A DNA stretch of 5,807 bases, taken from positions 1 through 5,807 of the forward strand of contig CAMWMT010000201.1 of assembly GCA_947175375.1 (NCBI GenBank), given 5' to 3'. Both the position numbers and the translations under genes were made by a program. The first letter of the stretch is position 1; every line of letters starts with the position of its first letter. Shown one piece after another: positions 1-5,807 of the stretch. The DNA comes from an uncultured Clostridiaceae bacterium. Its GTDB lineage: Bacteria > Bacillota > Clostridia > Lachnospirales > Lachnospiraceae. The notes beneath the pieces were generated by a model. That model saw only the letters and a program-made list of their open reading frames with translations. It had not been told where the DNA came from and searched no databases.

Positions 1-1
1 A

Positions 2-1630
2 CTTTATAATGTGGCAGCAGGATTTTCAGACGGAAGGCTTCTGGGACTGGTTCCCAAGACCTGCATTCCCAACTACAGTGAATTTTATGAGGCACGTCAT
101 TTTACAAAGGCGCCTGCAGAGTATACTTTCCTGGACTGGCAGGGATGCAAGGTTCCCTTTGGGACGAACATTCTCTTTTCGTGCAGGGACATGCAGGGGC
201 TTCTGACTGCTGCGGAAATCTGTGAGGATGTATGGTGTCCGGAACCTCCCAGTGTTCGTCATGCACTGCATGGGGCGACCGTGATCGTGAATCTGTCGGC
301 CAGTGATGAGATTACGGGCAAGGAGTCTTATCGAAGGGATCTTCTGCGTATTCAGTCCGGAAGGCTGGCGTGCGGTTACATCTATGCCAGTGCCGGAGAA
401 GGAGAATCTTCCACGGACCTGGTATTCGGAGGGCATCATCTGATCTGTGAGAATGGAACCGTACTCAGAGAATCTCGGCGTTTTCAGAATGAAACGGTCT
501 ATGGAGAACTGGATATCGAGCGGATGATCGGGGAACGCAGACGGATATCTACCTTTGAAGCAGCAGCGGATGCGCCGGATTATGTGACAGTGTCTTATGC
601 CATGAAGCCTGTGAATACTTCATTTGAACGATATATAGACAAGTCCCCGTTCGTTCCAGGCAAAAAGGAGGAGCGGGAAAAACGCTGTGAAGAGATCCTG
701 ATGATCCAGGCTATGGGACTTAAGAAACGGATGGAGCATACGAACTGCAGGAGCGTGGTCATCGGTATCTCCGGTGGACTGGATTCTACTCTGGCGCTTC
801 TTGTGGCAGCAAGGTCCTGTGACCTTCTGGGACTTTCCAGACAATGCATCCGGGCAGTGACCATGCCCTGTTTTGGAACGACGGACCGGACTTACCAGAA
901 TGCCTGTGAACTGACCAGAAGGCTTGGAGCAGAGCTTCAGGAAGTGGATATTAAAGAAGCAGTCACCATTCATTTCCGGGATATCGGGCATGACAGTGAA
1001 GTCCATGATGTGACTTATGAGAATTCTCAGGCGAGAGAGCGCACGCAGGTCCTGATGGATATTGCGAACCGGACCGGCGGCATGGTCGTGGGCACCGGCG
1101 ATATGTCGGAGCTGGCGCTTGGATGGGCTACCTATAACGGGGATCATATGTCCATGTATGGAGTGAATGCCTCCGTGCCCAAGACGCTGGTACGTCATTT
1201 GGTCCGTTACTATGCAGACACCTGTGAAGACCGTGCGCTGTCTGATGTGCTTCTGGATATCCTAGATACGCCGGTCAGTCCGGAGTTGCTGCCGCCAAAA
1301 GACGGCGTGATCGCTCAGAAGACGGAAGACCTGGTAGGACCGTACGAGCTTCACGATTTCTATCTGTATTATATGCTTCGGTTCGGATTTGCGCCGGATA
1401 AGATTTATTATCTGGCGAAGCAGGCCTTTGCGGGAGAATATGAGGACACCGTTATCTTAAAATGGCTGAAAACGTTCTGCAGACGTTTCTTCTCCCAGCA
1501 GTTCAAACGTTCGTGTCTCCCGGATGGACCGAAGGTGGGCAGTGTGGCAGTGTCTCCAAGGGGAGATCTGCGTATGCCAAGTGACGCCAGTGCGGCGCTC
1601 TGGCTGGATTGTCTGGAAAATCTTGTATAG
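2..1630 (+). CDS. nadE: Glutamine-dependent NAD+ synthetase, 5'-truncated by window edge
   Basis: This cytoplasmic enzyme makes NAD+ from deamido-NAD+, ATP and glutamine, the last step of NAD synthesis. An N-terminal nitrilase-type glutaminase passes ammonia to a C-terminal synthetase. The reading frame is open from base 2, so the true start lies upstream; the GTG at 11 is an internal Val. Counting that Val as residue 1, the glutaminase part shows the catalytic Lys in LVPKT (K16, bases 56-58) and the nucleophile Cys in EICEDVW (C71, bases 221-223). Their 55-residue spacing matches the family as I recall it from the Mycobacterium tuberculosis enzyme (K121/C176). The synthetase part shows the ATP P-loop SGGLDST (residues 254-260, bases 770-790) and GTGDMSEL (from residue 361). 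About 100 N-terminal residues, including the catalytic Glu, are missing if the family length of roughly 640 applies. The frame ends at TAG 1628-1630. No frameshift or missing visible motif was seen. The family call is very secure. Confidence 0.96.
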   Translation, partial: LYNVAAGFSDGRLLGLVPKTCIPNYSEFYEARHFTKAPAEYTFLDWQGCKVPFGTNILFSCRDMQGLLTAAEICEDVWCPEPPSVRHALHGATVIVNLSASDEITGKESYRRDLLRIQSGRLACGYIYASAGEGESSTDLVFGGHHLICENGTVLRESRRFQNETVYGELDIERMIGERRRISTFEAAADAPDYVTVSYAMKPVNTSFERYIDKSPFVPGKKEEREKRCEEILMIQAMGLKKRMEHTNCRSVVIGISGGLDSTLALLVAARSCDLLGLSRQCIRAVTMPCFGTTDRTYQNACELTRRLGAELQEVDIKEAVTIHFRDIGHDSEVHDVTYENSQARERTQVLMDIANRTGGMVVGTGDMSELALGWATYNGDHMSMYGVNASVPKTLVRHLVRYYADTCEDRALSDVLLDILDTPVSPELLPPKDGVIAQKTEDLVGPYELHDFYLYYMLRFGFAPDKIYYLAKQAFAGEYEDTVILKWLKTFCRRFFSQQFKRSCLPDGPKVGSVAVSPRGDLRMPSDASAALWLDCLENLV

Positions 1631-1662
1631 AGTCGGCAGAAACCGGACAGAATGTGTAATGA

Positions 1663-1715
1663 AAAAGGACTTCACTCATATATTATAGAAACAGTGATTA
1701 AAATGAGGTCCTTTT
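1663..1715 (+). promoter_or_regulatory. Imperfect inverted repeat enclosing the sleC Shine-Dalgarno site
   Basis: The left arm is AAAAGGAC (1663-1670), a 4-nt bulge, then CTCAT (1675-1679). The right arm is ATGAG (1703-1707) directly followed by GTCCTTTT (1708-1715). All 13 pairs are Watson-Crick, around a 23-nt loop. The right arm contains the Shine-Dalgarno site ATGAGGT (1703-1709) and abuts the ATG at 1716. In RNA reading through from nadE the stem would hide the ribosome site. A transcript starting within the loop would lack the left arm and leave the site free. The repeat could also serve as a weak nadE terminator, since it ends in TTTT, but the stem is A/T-rich at its base and no separate T-tract follows. 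The pairing is seen directly; the role is inference. Confidence 0.45.
1677..1685 (+). promoter_or_regulatory. Possible sporulation-sigma -10 element upstream of sleC
   Basis: CATATATTA fits the Bacillus SigK -10 pattern CATAnnnTA and is one mismatch from the SigE -10 pattern CATACAnT. It would start RNA near 1691, about 25 nt before the sleC start. The -35 side is weak: GTAATGA (1656-1662) lies 14 nt upstream and only loosely resembles a SigE -35, and there is no well-placed AC for SigK. The idea draws support mainly from the downstream gene being a spore protein. The region is A/T-rich, so a chance match is quite possible. Confidence 0.25.
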
Positions 1716-2981
1716 ATGCCAGAATACGAATTTGAAAATACACCCCGCCTCCCGTCAGAGGAAGGGAAGCTTCAGGTACGTCTTACAGAAGCGCGGACCA
1801 TGAAGCCAGTACCGGGAGCAGAGATAGAGATTTCCTATGAAGGTGATCCGGATGGTGAGATCCGTCGATACACGACCGATGAGTCAGGAATGACCGAGGT
1901 GATTGAACTGCCGGCGCCTGCAGAGCAGTACAGCACACAGTTTTCAGAGGAACAGCCCTATGCAGAATATACCATCCGTGTGCGTGCGGAAGGATATGAA
2001 GATGCGGAAGTGGCCGGTACAGAGATCCTTCCGGATGTCACAGCAATCCAGGAGATCCGGATGCAGGCAGCTATGCCAGGTGAGGAATTTGAGCGGATCG
2101 TCATAGGGGCACATACACTGTTTGGCACCTATCCGCCGAAGATCGCGGAAGAAGAGATCAAACCGGTGACAGAGACCGGAGAGATCGTATTAAGCCGGGT
2201 GGTGATCCCGGAATATGTCATCGTGCATGATGGTGTCCCAACGGACAGCAGCGCGCAGAATTACTGGGTACGTTTCAAGGACTATATTAAGAACGTGGCA
2301 TCCAGTGAGATCTACGCGACCTGGACAGATGCCGCGATCCGTGCTAACGTGCTGGCAATCATGTCTTTCGTACTGAACAGAGTATATACGGAATGGTACC
2401 GGAATAAAGGATATGATTTTACCATCACATCTTCTACTGCTTTTGATCAGAAATGGATACAGGGAAGAAATATCTATCAGAATATCTCGGATATCGTAGA
2501 TGAGATGTATGGGAATTATCTGTCCCGTCCTAACGTGAAACAGCCCATACTGACCCAGTACTGCGACGGACGACGGGTGACCTGTCCGAACTGGATGAGC
2601 CAGTGGGGATCGCAGAGTCTCGGAGAACGCGGATATTCTACCATAGAGATCCTGCGTTATTACTACGGAGACAGCATGTATATCAATACGGCGGTGGAGA
2701 TATCCGGAGTTCCGTCCTCTTGGCCGGGATATGATCTGACAGAAGGCGCCAGCGGTGCAAAGGTGCAGCAGATGCAGGAGCAGCTCAATGTGATCGGCGG
2801 GTCTTATCCGGCACTCCCAAAGATTGCAGCAGACGGCATCTACGGTCCTGCGACCAGAGCGGCTGTTGAGAAATTCCAGTCGATCTTCGGACTTCCCGTT
2901 ACAGGAGTGGTAAATTATCAGACCTGGTATAAAATATCCGAGATTTATGTAGGCGTGTCCAGAATTGCAGAATTAAGTTAA
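1716..2981 (+). CDS. sleC: SleC-type spore cortex-lytic enzyme (SpoIID-like plus peptidoglycan-binding domain)
   Basis: The 421-residue product resembles clostridial SleC, a zymogen stored in the spore. During germination it is activated by Csp subtilisin-like proteases and then degrades cortex peptidoglycan as a lytic transglycosylase. The start is fixed by Shine-Dalgarno ATGAGGT six bases upstream and an in-frame TGA at 1704-1706. Residues about 18-118 form a beta-rich pre/pro region (LQVRLTEARTMKPVPGAEIEI onward). Residues about 163-325 match the SpoIID fold: NVASSEIYATW resembles SpoIID's VVxSEMPASW, with E198 as probable catalytic acid, and MSQWG (294-298) with ILRYYYG (312-318) matches the SpoIID motif MSQYG...ILxYYY. 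Residues about 339-408 form a peptidoglycan-binding domain (GASGAKVQQMQ, DGIYGPATRAAVEKFQ). There is no signal peptide or membrane segment, as expected for a protein packaged from inside the sporangium. Length and domain order match SleC (about 420-440 aa). The activating csp genes are not in this window. The family is secure; the function in this organism is inferred. Confidence 0.9.
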   Translation: MPEYEFENTPRLPSEEGKLQVRLTEARTMKPVPGAEIEISYEGDPDGEIRRYTTDESGMTEVIELPAPAEQYSTQFSEEQPYAEYTIRVRAEGYEDAEVAGTEILPDVTAIQEIRMQAAMPGEEFERIVIGAHTLFGTYPPKIAEEEIKPVTETGEIVLSRVVIPEYVIVHDGVPTDSSAQNYWVRFKDYIKNVASSEIYATWTDAAIRANVLAIMSFVLNRVYTEWYRNKGYDFTITSSTAFDQKWIQGRNIYQNISDIVDEMYGNYLSRPNVKQPILTQYCDGRRVTCPNWMSQWGSQSLGERGYSTIEILRYYYGDSMYINTAVEISGVPSSWPGYDLTEGASGAKVQQMQEQLNVIGGSYPALPKIAADGIYGPATRAAVEKFQSIFGLPVTGVVNYQTWYKISEIYVGVSRIAELS

Positions 2982-2989
2982 ATAAAGGC

Positions 2990-3018
2990 TTTTCTTTTTG
3001 GAAAAGATTGGGTATAAT
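2990..3018 (+). promoter_or_regulatory. Putative vegetative promoter upstream of mreB
   Basis: The hexamer TATAAT at 3013-3018 is a perfect SigA -10 element, with a TG at 3009-3010, one base further upstream than a standard extended -10. The best-placed -35, TTTTCT at 2990-2995 with 17-nt spacing, matches TTGACA at only three of six positions. RNA would start near 3025, inside the left arm of the adjacent inverted repeat and about 100 nt before the mreB start. A separate promoter for mreB makes sense because sleC is expected to be sporulation-specific whereas mreB is needed in growth. Confidence 0.45.
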
Positions 3019-3019
3019 G

Positions 3020-3057
3020 TAACACAGGAAAAGCGCTGAAACGCTTTTCCTGTGTTA
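3020..3057. repeat. Perfect 16-bp inverted repeat between sleC and mreB
   Basis: TAACACAGGAAAAGCG (3020-3035) and CGCTTTTCCTGTGTTA (3042-3057) are exact reverse complements around the 6-nt loop CTGAAA. The repeat lies 38 nt after the sleC stop and one base after the TATAAT box. It could be the sleC transcription terminator, with AAAAGCG/CGCTTTT at its core working in both directions, but no T-tract follows the full stem. It could equally be an operator over the mreB start site, or a stem-loop at the 5' end of the mreB mRNA that stabilises it. The pairing is certain; the role is open. Confidence 0.75.
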
Positions 3058-3126
3058 ACGACGGAAAATGTGAAGATAGCACATAACATTTAAGATAGAC
3101 AGAAGGAACGAAAGGAGAACATATTT

Positions 3127-4137
3127 ATGGCAGGAACAGATGTTGGAATCGATTTGGGTACAGCCAGCATTCTTGTATATATTAAGGGTAAGGGTGTTGT
3201 ATTAAAGGAGCCATCTGTAGTGGCTTTTGACAGAGATACAAGCAAGATCAAGGCAATTGGTGAGGAAGCACGTCTGATGCTCGGCCGTACGCCGGGCAAT
3301 ATCGTGGCGGTCCGTCCTCTTCGTCAGGGAGTGATCTCTGACTATACAGTTACAGAGAAAATGCTGAAGTTTTTTATCCAAAAGGCAATTGGCAAGAAGA
3401 CGTTCCGGAAACCGAAGATCGCAGTCTGTGTGCCGAGCGGTGTCACAGAAGTGGAGAGAAAGGCCGTGGAGGATGCTACTTATCAGGCGGGAGCGAGAGA
3501 GGTCTATATTATTGAAGAACCCATCGCGGCAGCGATTGGCGCAGGGATCGATATCTCCAGGCCTTGTGGAAATATGATCGTGGATATCGGAGGAGGGACT
3601 ACGGATATCGCAGTCATCTCCTTAAGCGGTACGGTCGTCAGTACTTCTGTCAAGATCGCAGGAGATGATTTTGATGAGGCGATCGTGCGCTATATGCGTA
3701 AGAAGCATAATCTTCTGATCGGTGAGAGAACGGCGGAAGATATTAAGATAAAAGTGGGAAGCTGCTTTGCGCAGGCAGAAGTGAGCAGCATTGATGTCCG
3801 TGGACGTAATCTGGTGACGGGTCTTCCGAAGACTGTGACCGTGACTTCTGAGGAGACCGAGGAAGCGTTAAGAGAGTCGACCGCACAGATTGTTGAGGCA
3901 GTTCACAGCGTTCTGGAGCGCACGCCTCCGGAGTTGACGGCGGATATTGCAGAACGAGGCATTGTGCTGACCGGAGGAGGTGCGATGCTGCGCGGATTAG
4001 AAGAACTTCTGGAATCCAAGACAGGCATCAATACCATGACGGCAGAGGATCCCATGAAGTGTGTTGCGATTGGGACAGGCAAGTATGTGGAGGCGCTGTC
4101 CGGGAATTATCGTGATGGGGACGGCAAGAAGATGTAG
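3127..4137 (+). CDS. mreB: MreB-family actin-like rod shape-determining protein
   Basis: This bacterial actin homologue binds ATP, polymerises beneath the membrane and directs the elongation machinery that inserts new peptidoglycan along the side wall. The 336 residues match the usual MreB/Mbl length (about 333-345). Actin-fold ATP-site motifs are intact: phosphate-1 VGIDLGTAS (6-14), the EEPIAAAIGAG segment with its catalytic Glu (E130/E131), phosphate-2 VDIGGGTTD (152-160) and the adenosine motif GIVLTGGGAMLRG (278-290). A strong Shine-Dalgarno AAAGGAG (3111-3117) lies 9 nt before the ATG. No mreC or mreD follows, unlike the classic mreBCD operon; the next gene is recD2 after a terminator. 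Solo copies are often Mbl or MreBH paralogues, and I cannot separate MreB from Mbl from one sequence, so the symbol is a family label. No damage or odd composition was seen. Confidence 0.95.
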   Translation: MAGTDVGIDLGTASILVYIKGKGVVLKEPSVVAFDRDTSKIKAIGEEARLMLGRTPGNIVAVRPLRQGVISDYTVTEKMLKFFIQKAIGKKTFRKPKIAVCVPSGVTEVERKAVEDATYQAGAREVYIIEEPIAAAIGAGIDISRPCGNMIVDIGGGTTDIAVISLSGTVVSTSVKIAGDDFDEAIVRYMRKKHNLLIGERTAEDIKIKVGSCFAQAEVSSIDVRGRNLVTGLPKTVTVTSEETEEALRESTAQIVEAVHSVLERTPPELTADIAERGIVLTGGGAMLRGLEELLESKTGINTMTAEDPMKCVAIGTGKYVEALSGNYRDGDGKKM

Positions 4138-4149
4138 AGTGAGAGGCGG

Positions 4150-4182
4150 GCTGCTGCGAGGCTTTTGCGGCAGCTTCTTTTT
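4150..4182 (+). terminator. Intrinsic terminator after mreB
   Basis: GCTGCTGCGA (4150-4159) pairs with TTGCGGCAGC (4165-4174) over ten positions, two of them G-T wobbles, around a 5-nt loop. It is followed by TTCTTTTT (4175-4182). It sits 12 nt after the mreB stop codon, a standard place for Rho-independent termination. It also ends only 18 nt before the recD2 start, so it may act as a partial terminator or attenuator for that gene. Confidence 0.85.
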
Positions 4183-4200
4183 GTTGGCAAGAGGTAGTGG

Positions 4201-5807
4201 ATGGAGATACATAAAGGGTATGTAGGGCATATTGTATTCCGGAACAATGATAATGGCTATTCGGTATTCCAGCTTGTATCAGGGGAAGAAGAACTGACCT
4301 GTGTAGGTACATTTCCGATTCTGGCAGAAGGAGAGCTGATCCGGGTAGAAGGCTTTATGAAGGAACATCCTCTGTATGGAGAGCAGCTTCAGGTCGGGCA
4401 GTACGAGGTTCTGGCTCCGGAAGACGAGATGGCCATGGAACGTTACTTGGGTAGTGGTGCCATTAAGGGAATCGGTGCGGCACTGGCGGCGAGGATCGTC
4501 AGGAGATTTAAGGGAGATACTTTCCGGATCATGGAAGAGGAGCCGGAACGTTTGGCGGAGATCAAAGGGATCAGTGAACGCAAGGCGATGGAGATCGCGG
4601 AGCAGATGGAAGAGAAGCGGGAGCTTCGCCAGACCATGATGTTTCTGACCCGGTATGGGATCACCACATCTCTGGCAGTGAAGATCTATCAGAAATATGG
4701 ACAGCGGACGTATCAGGTCATGCAGGAAAATCCTTACCGGCTGGCAGAAGACATCTCCGGTGTTGGTTTTAAGACCGCAGATGAGATTGCGGAACGGATC
4801 GGGATTCATACCAGTTCGGATTACCGGATTAGAAGCGGACTTTTGTATGTGTTCCAGCAGGCTTCCATGGAGGGGCATACCTGCCTGCCCAAAGCGGTCC
4901 TGCTCAGCCGGGCGGCTGAGCTTCTGAATGTGGATGCAGAAGCGATAGAAGTGCAGATGGTGAATCTCTGTATGGACCGTAAACTGGTTATTAAAGAAAA
5001 TGCCAAAGGGACGATGGTATTTGGCAGCAGAAATTACTACATGGAACTGAATACGGCAAAGATGCTTCACGATCTGAATCTGAAATGCGAGATGGAAGAG
5101 AATCAGATTATCCGAAAGCTGCAAAAGGTGGAAAAACAGTCCCATATCTGTCTGGACCCGATCCAAAGGCGTGCGGTGGTGGAAGCTGTGAAGAACGGGC
5201 TTTTGATCATTACCGGCGGTCCTGGAACCGGGAAGACGACGACTATCAATACGATCATCCGTTATTTTGAGACAGAAGAGATGGAGATTCTTCTGGCGGC
5301 GCCGACAGGGCGTGCGGCAAAGCGGATGACGGAAGCGACCGGATATGAGGCCATGACAATTCACAGGCTTCTGGAATTGTCCGGAGCGCCTGCGGAAGAC
5401 CGGGAACAGGCATCCTTTGAACGAAATGAGGAGAATCCGCTGGAAGCGGATCTGATCATTATAGATGAGATGTCCATGGTGGATATTTTCCTGATGCATG
5501 CCTTGCTGCGGGCGGTCAGTGTTGGTACAAGGCTGATTCTGGCAGGGGATATCAATCAACTCCCAAGTGTAGGGCCAGGCTGCGTCCTGAAGGATATGAT
5601 CGCATCCGGGGCATATCCTGTGGTAATGCTGGAGAAGATCTTCCGGCAGGCAAGCCAGAGTGATATTATTGTAAATGCGCATAAGATCAATCGGGGAGAG
5701 CCGGTTGTGCCGGATAATAAGAGCCGGGATTTCTTTTTTCTGAAAAGGGATGATCCGAATGTCATCCTGCGGGTTGTGCTGGCACTCGTCCAGGATAAGC
5801 TTCCACG
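4201..5807 (+). CDS. recD2: RecD2-type ATP-dependent DNA helicase, 3'-truncated by window edge
   Basis: RecD2 is a superfamily 1B 5'-3' DNA helicase found in bacteria lacking RecBC and linked to DNA repair and replication-fork maintenance. The ATG at 4201 is the only sensible start: an in-frame TAG lies at 4195-4197 and GAGGT (4191-4195) is the ribosome site. All 535 visible codons are open; the family is about 740 aa, so roughly 200 C-terminal residues are missing. Residues 1-75 are the RecD2 N-terminal domain (HIVFRNNDNGYSVFQL, VGTFPILAEGELIRVEG). Helix-hairpin-helix-like segments follow near 88-100, 121-135 and 186-202 (KGIG, KGIS, SGVGFKTADEIA). Helicase motifs are intact: LDPIQ (318-322), Walker A GGPGTGKTTT (339-348), AAPTGRAAKRM (366-376), TIHRLL (386-391), Walker B IIIDEMSMVD (419-428, D422/E423), LAGDINQLPSVGPG (447-460) and LEKIFRQ (477-483). 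Motifs V and VI lie beyond the edge. The long N-terminal extension separates it from RecBCD-type RecD and TraA-like helicases. Confidence 0.95.
   Translation, partial: MEIHKGYVGHIVFRNNDNGYSVFQLVSGEEELTCVGTFPILAEGELIRVEGFMKEHPLYGEQLQVGQYEVLAPEDEMAMERYLGSGAIKGIGAALAARIVRRFKGDTFRIMEEEPERLAEIKGISERKAMEIAEQMEEKRELRQTMMFLTRYGITTSLAVKIYQKYGQRTYQVMQENPYRLAEDISGVGFKTADEIAERIGIHTSSDYRIRSGLLYVFQQASMEGHTCLPKAVLLSRAAELLNVDAEAIEVQMVNLCMDRKLVIKENAKGTMVFGSRNYYMELNTAKMLHDLNLKCEMEENQIIRKLQKVEKQSHICLDPIQRRAVVEAVKNGLLIITGGPGTGKTTTINTIIRYFETEEMEILLAAPTGRAAKRMTEATGYEAMTIHRLLELSGAPAEDREQASFERNEENPLEADLIIIDEMSMVDIFLMHALLRAVSVGTRLILAGDINQLPSVGPGCVLKDMIASGAYPVVMLEKIFRQASQSDIIVNAHKINRGEPVVPDNKSRDFFFLKRDDPNVILRVVLALVQDKLP

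Noticed and set aside
9..206. A short plus-strand frame beginning at an ATG at base 9
   Set aside because: It runs in another frame across the NadE glutaminase region, where the frame from base 2 carries the catalytic Lys. It is not a separate gene, and neither this ATG nor the GTG at 11 is the nadE start.
620..1198. A 192-codon open frame on the minus strand inside nadE
   Set aside because: It overlaps the NadE synthetase domain and gives a His-rich product with no recognisable motif. It is an antisense shadow.
2989..3006. CTTTTC/GAAAAG inverted repeat just after sleC, considered as its terminator
   Set aside because: The stem is only six mostly A-T pairs and is followed by ATTGGG rather than a T-tract, so termination is unlikely.
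1631..3126. Possible new system formed by sleC and its neighbours
   Set aside because: Each gene belongs to a well-known family with an unrelated role. No unknown gene, toxin-antitoxin pair, phage or defence gene is present, and the gaps are too short to hide one.
4279..5682. A 467-codon open frame on the minus strand, fully inside recD2
   Set aside because: Its translation is rich in His, Cys, Gln and Arg without any family motif, and the plus strand carries an intact helicase with all visible motifs. It is an antisense shadow of the codon bias of recD2.

Overview
The window reads as ordinary chromosomal DNA of a spore-forming clostridial Firmicute, most likely a Lachnospiraceae-type gut anaerobe. 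The reasons are a SleC-type spore cortex-lytic enzyme (a clostridial germination protein), an MreB-family actin with Firmicute-like sequence, a RecD2-type helicase (the RecD form found in bacteria without RecBC), strong AGGAGG-like Shine-Dalgarno sites, and moderate GC content. The family placement is inferred from protein resemblance only.

All four genes lie on the + strand. From left to right they are: (1) the 3' five-sixths of nadE, glutamine-dependent NAD+ synthetase, cut by the left edge; (2) an 85-nt gap holding an imperfect inverted repeat that encloses the next gene's Shine-Dalgarno site, with a sporulation-sigma-like -10 in its loop; (3) a complete sleC-type gene (421 aa) with an N-terminal pre/pro region, a SpoIID-like lytic domain and a C-terminal peptidoglycan-binding domain; (4) a 145-nt gap with a consensus TATAAT box followed at once by a perfect 16-bp inverted repeat; (5) a complete mreB-family gene (336 aa); (6) a strong intrinsic terminator; (7) recD2, starting 18 nt after the terminator T-tract and running off the right edge after 535 codons. 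No stretch over 300 bases lacks a gene.

The genes serve separate household roles: NAD synthesis, spore cortex hydrolysis at germination, cell-wall morphogenesis and DNA repair. The gaps suggest several transcription units rather than one operon. sleC and mreB both concern peptidoglycan but at different life stages, so I do not infer a joint pathway. I found no mobile element, CRISPR array, tRNA, rRNA or defence system. I do not see a new biological system here. The points worth a second look are in the intergenic control signals and in details of the SleC-like protein.
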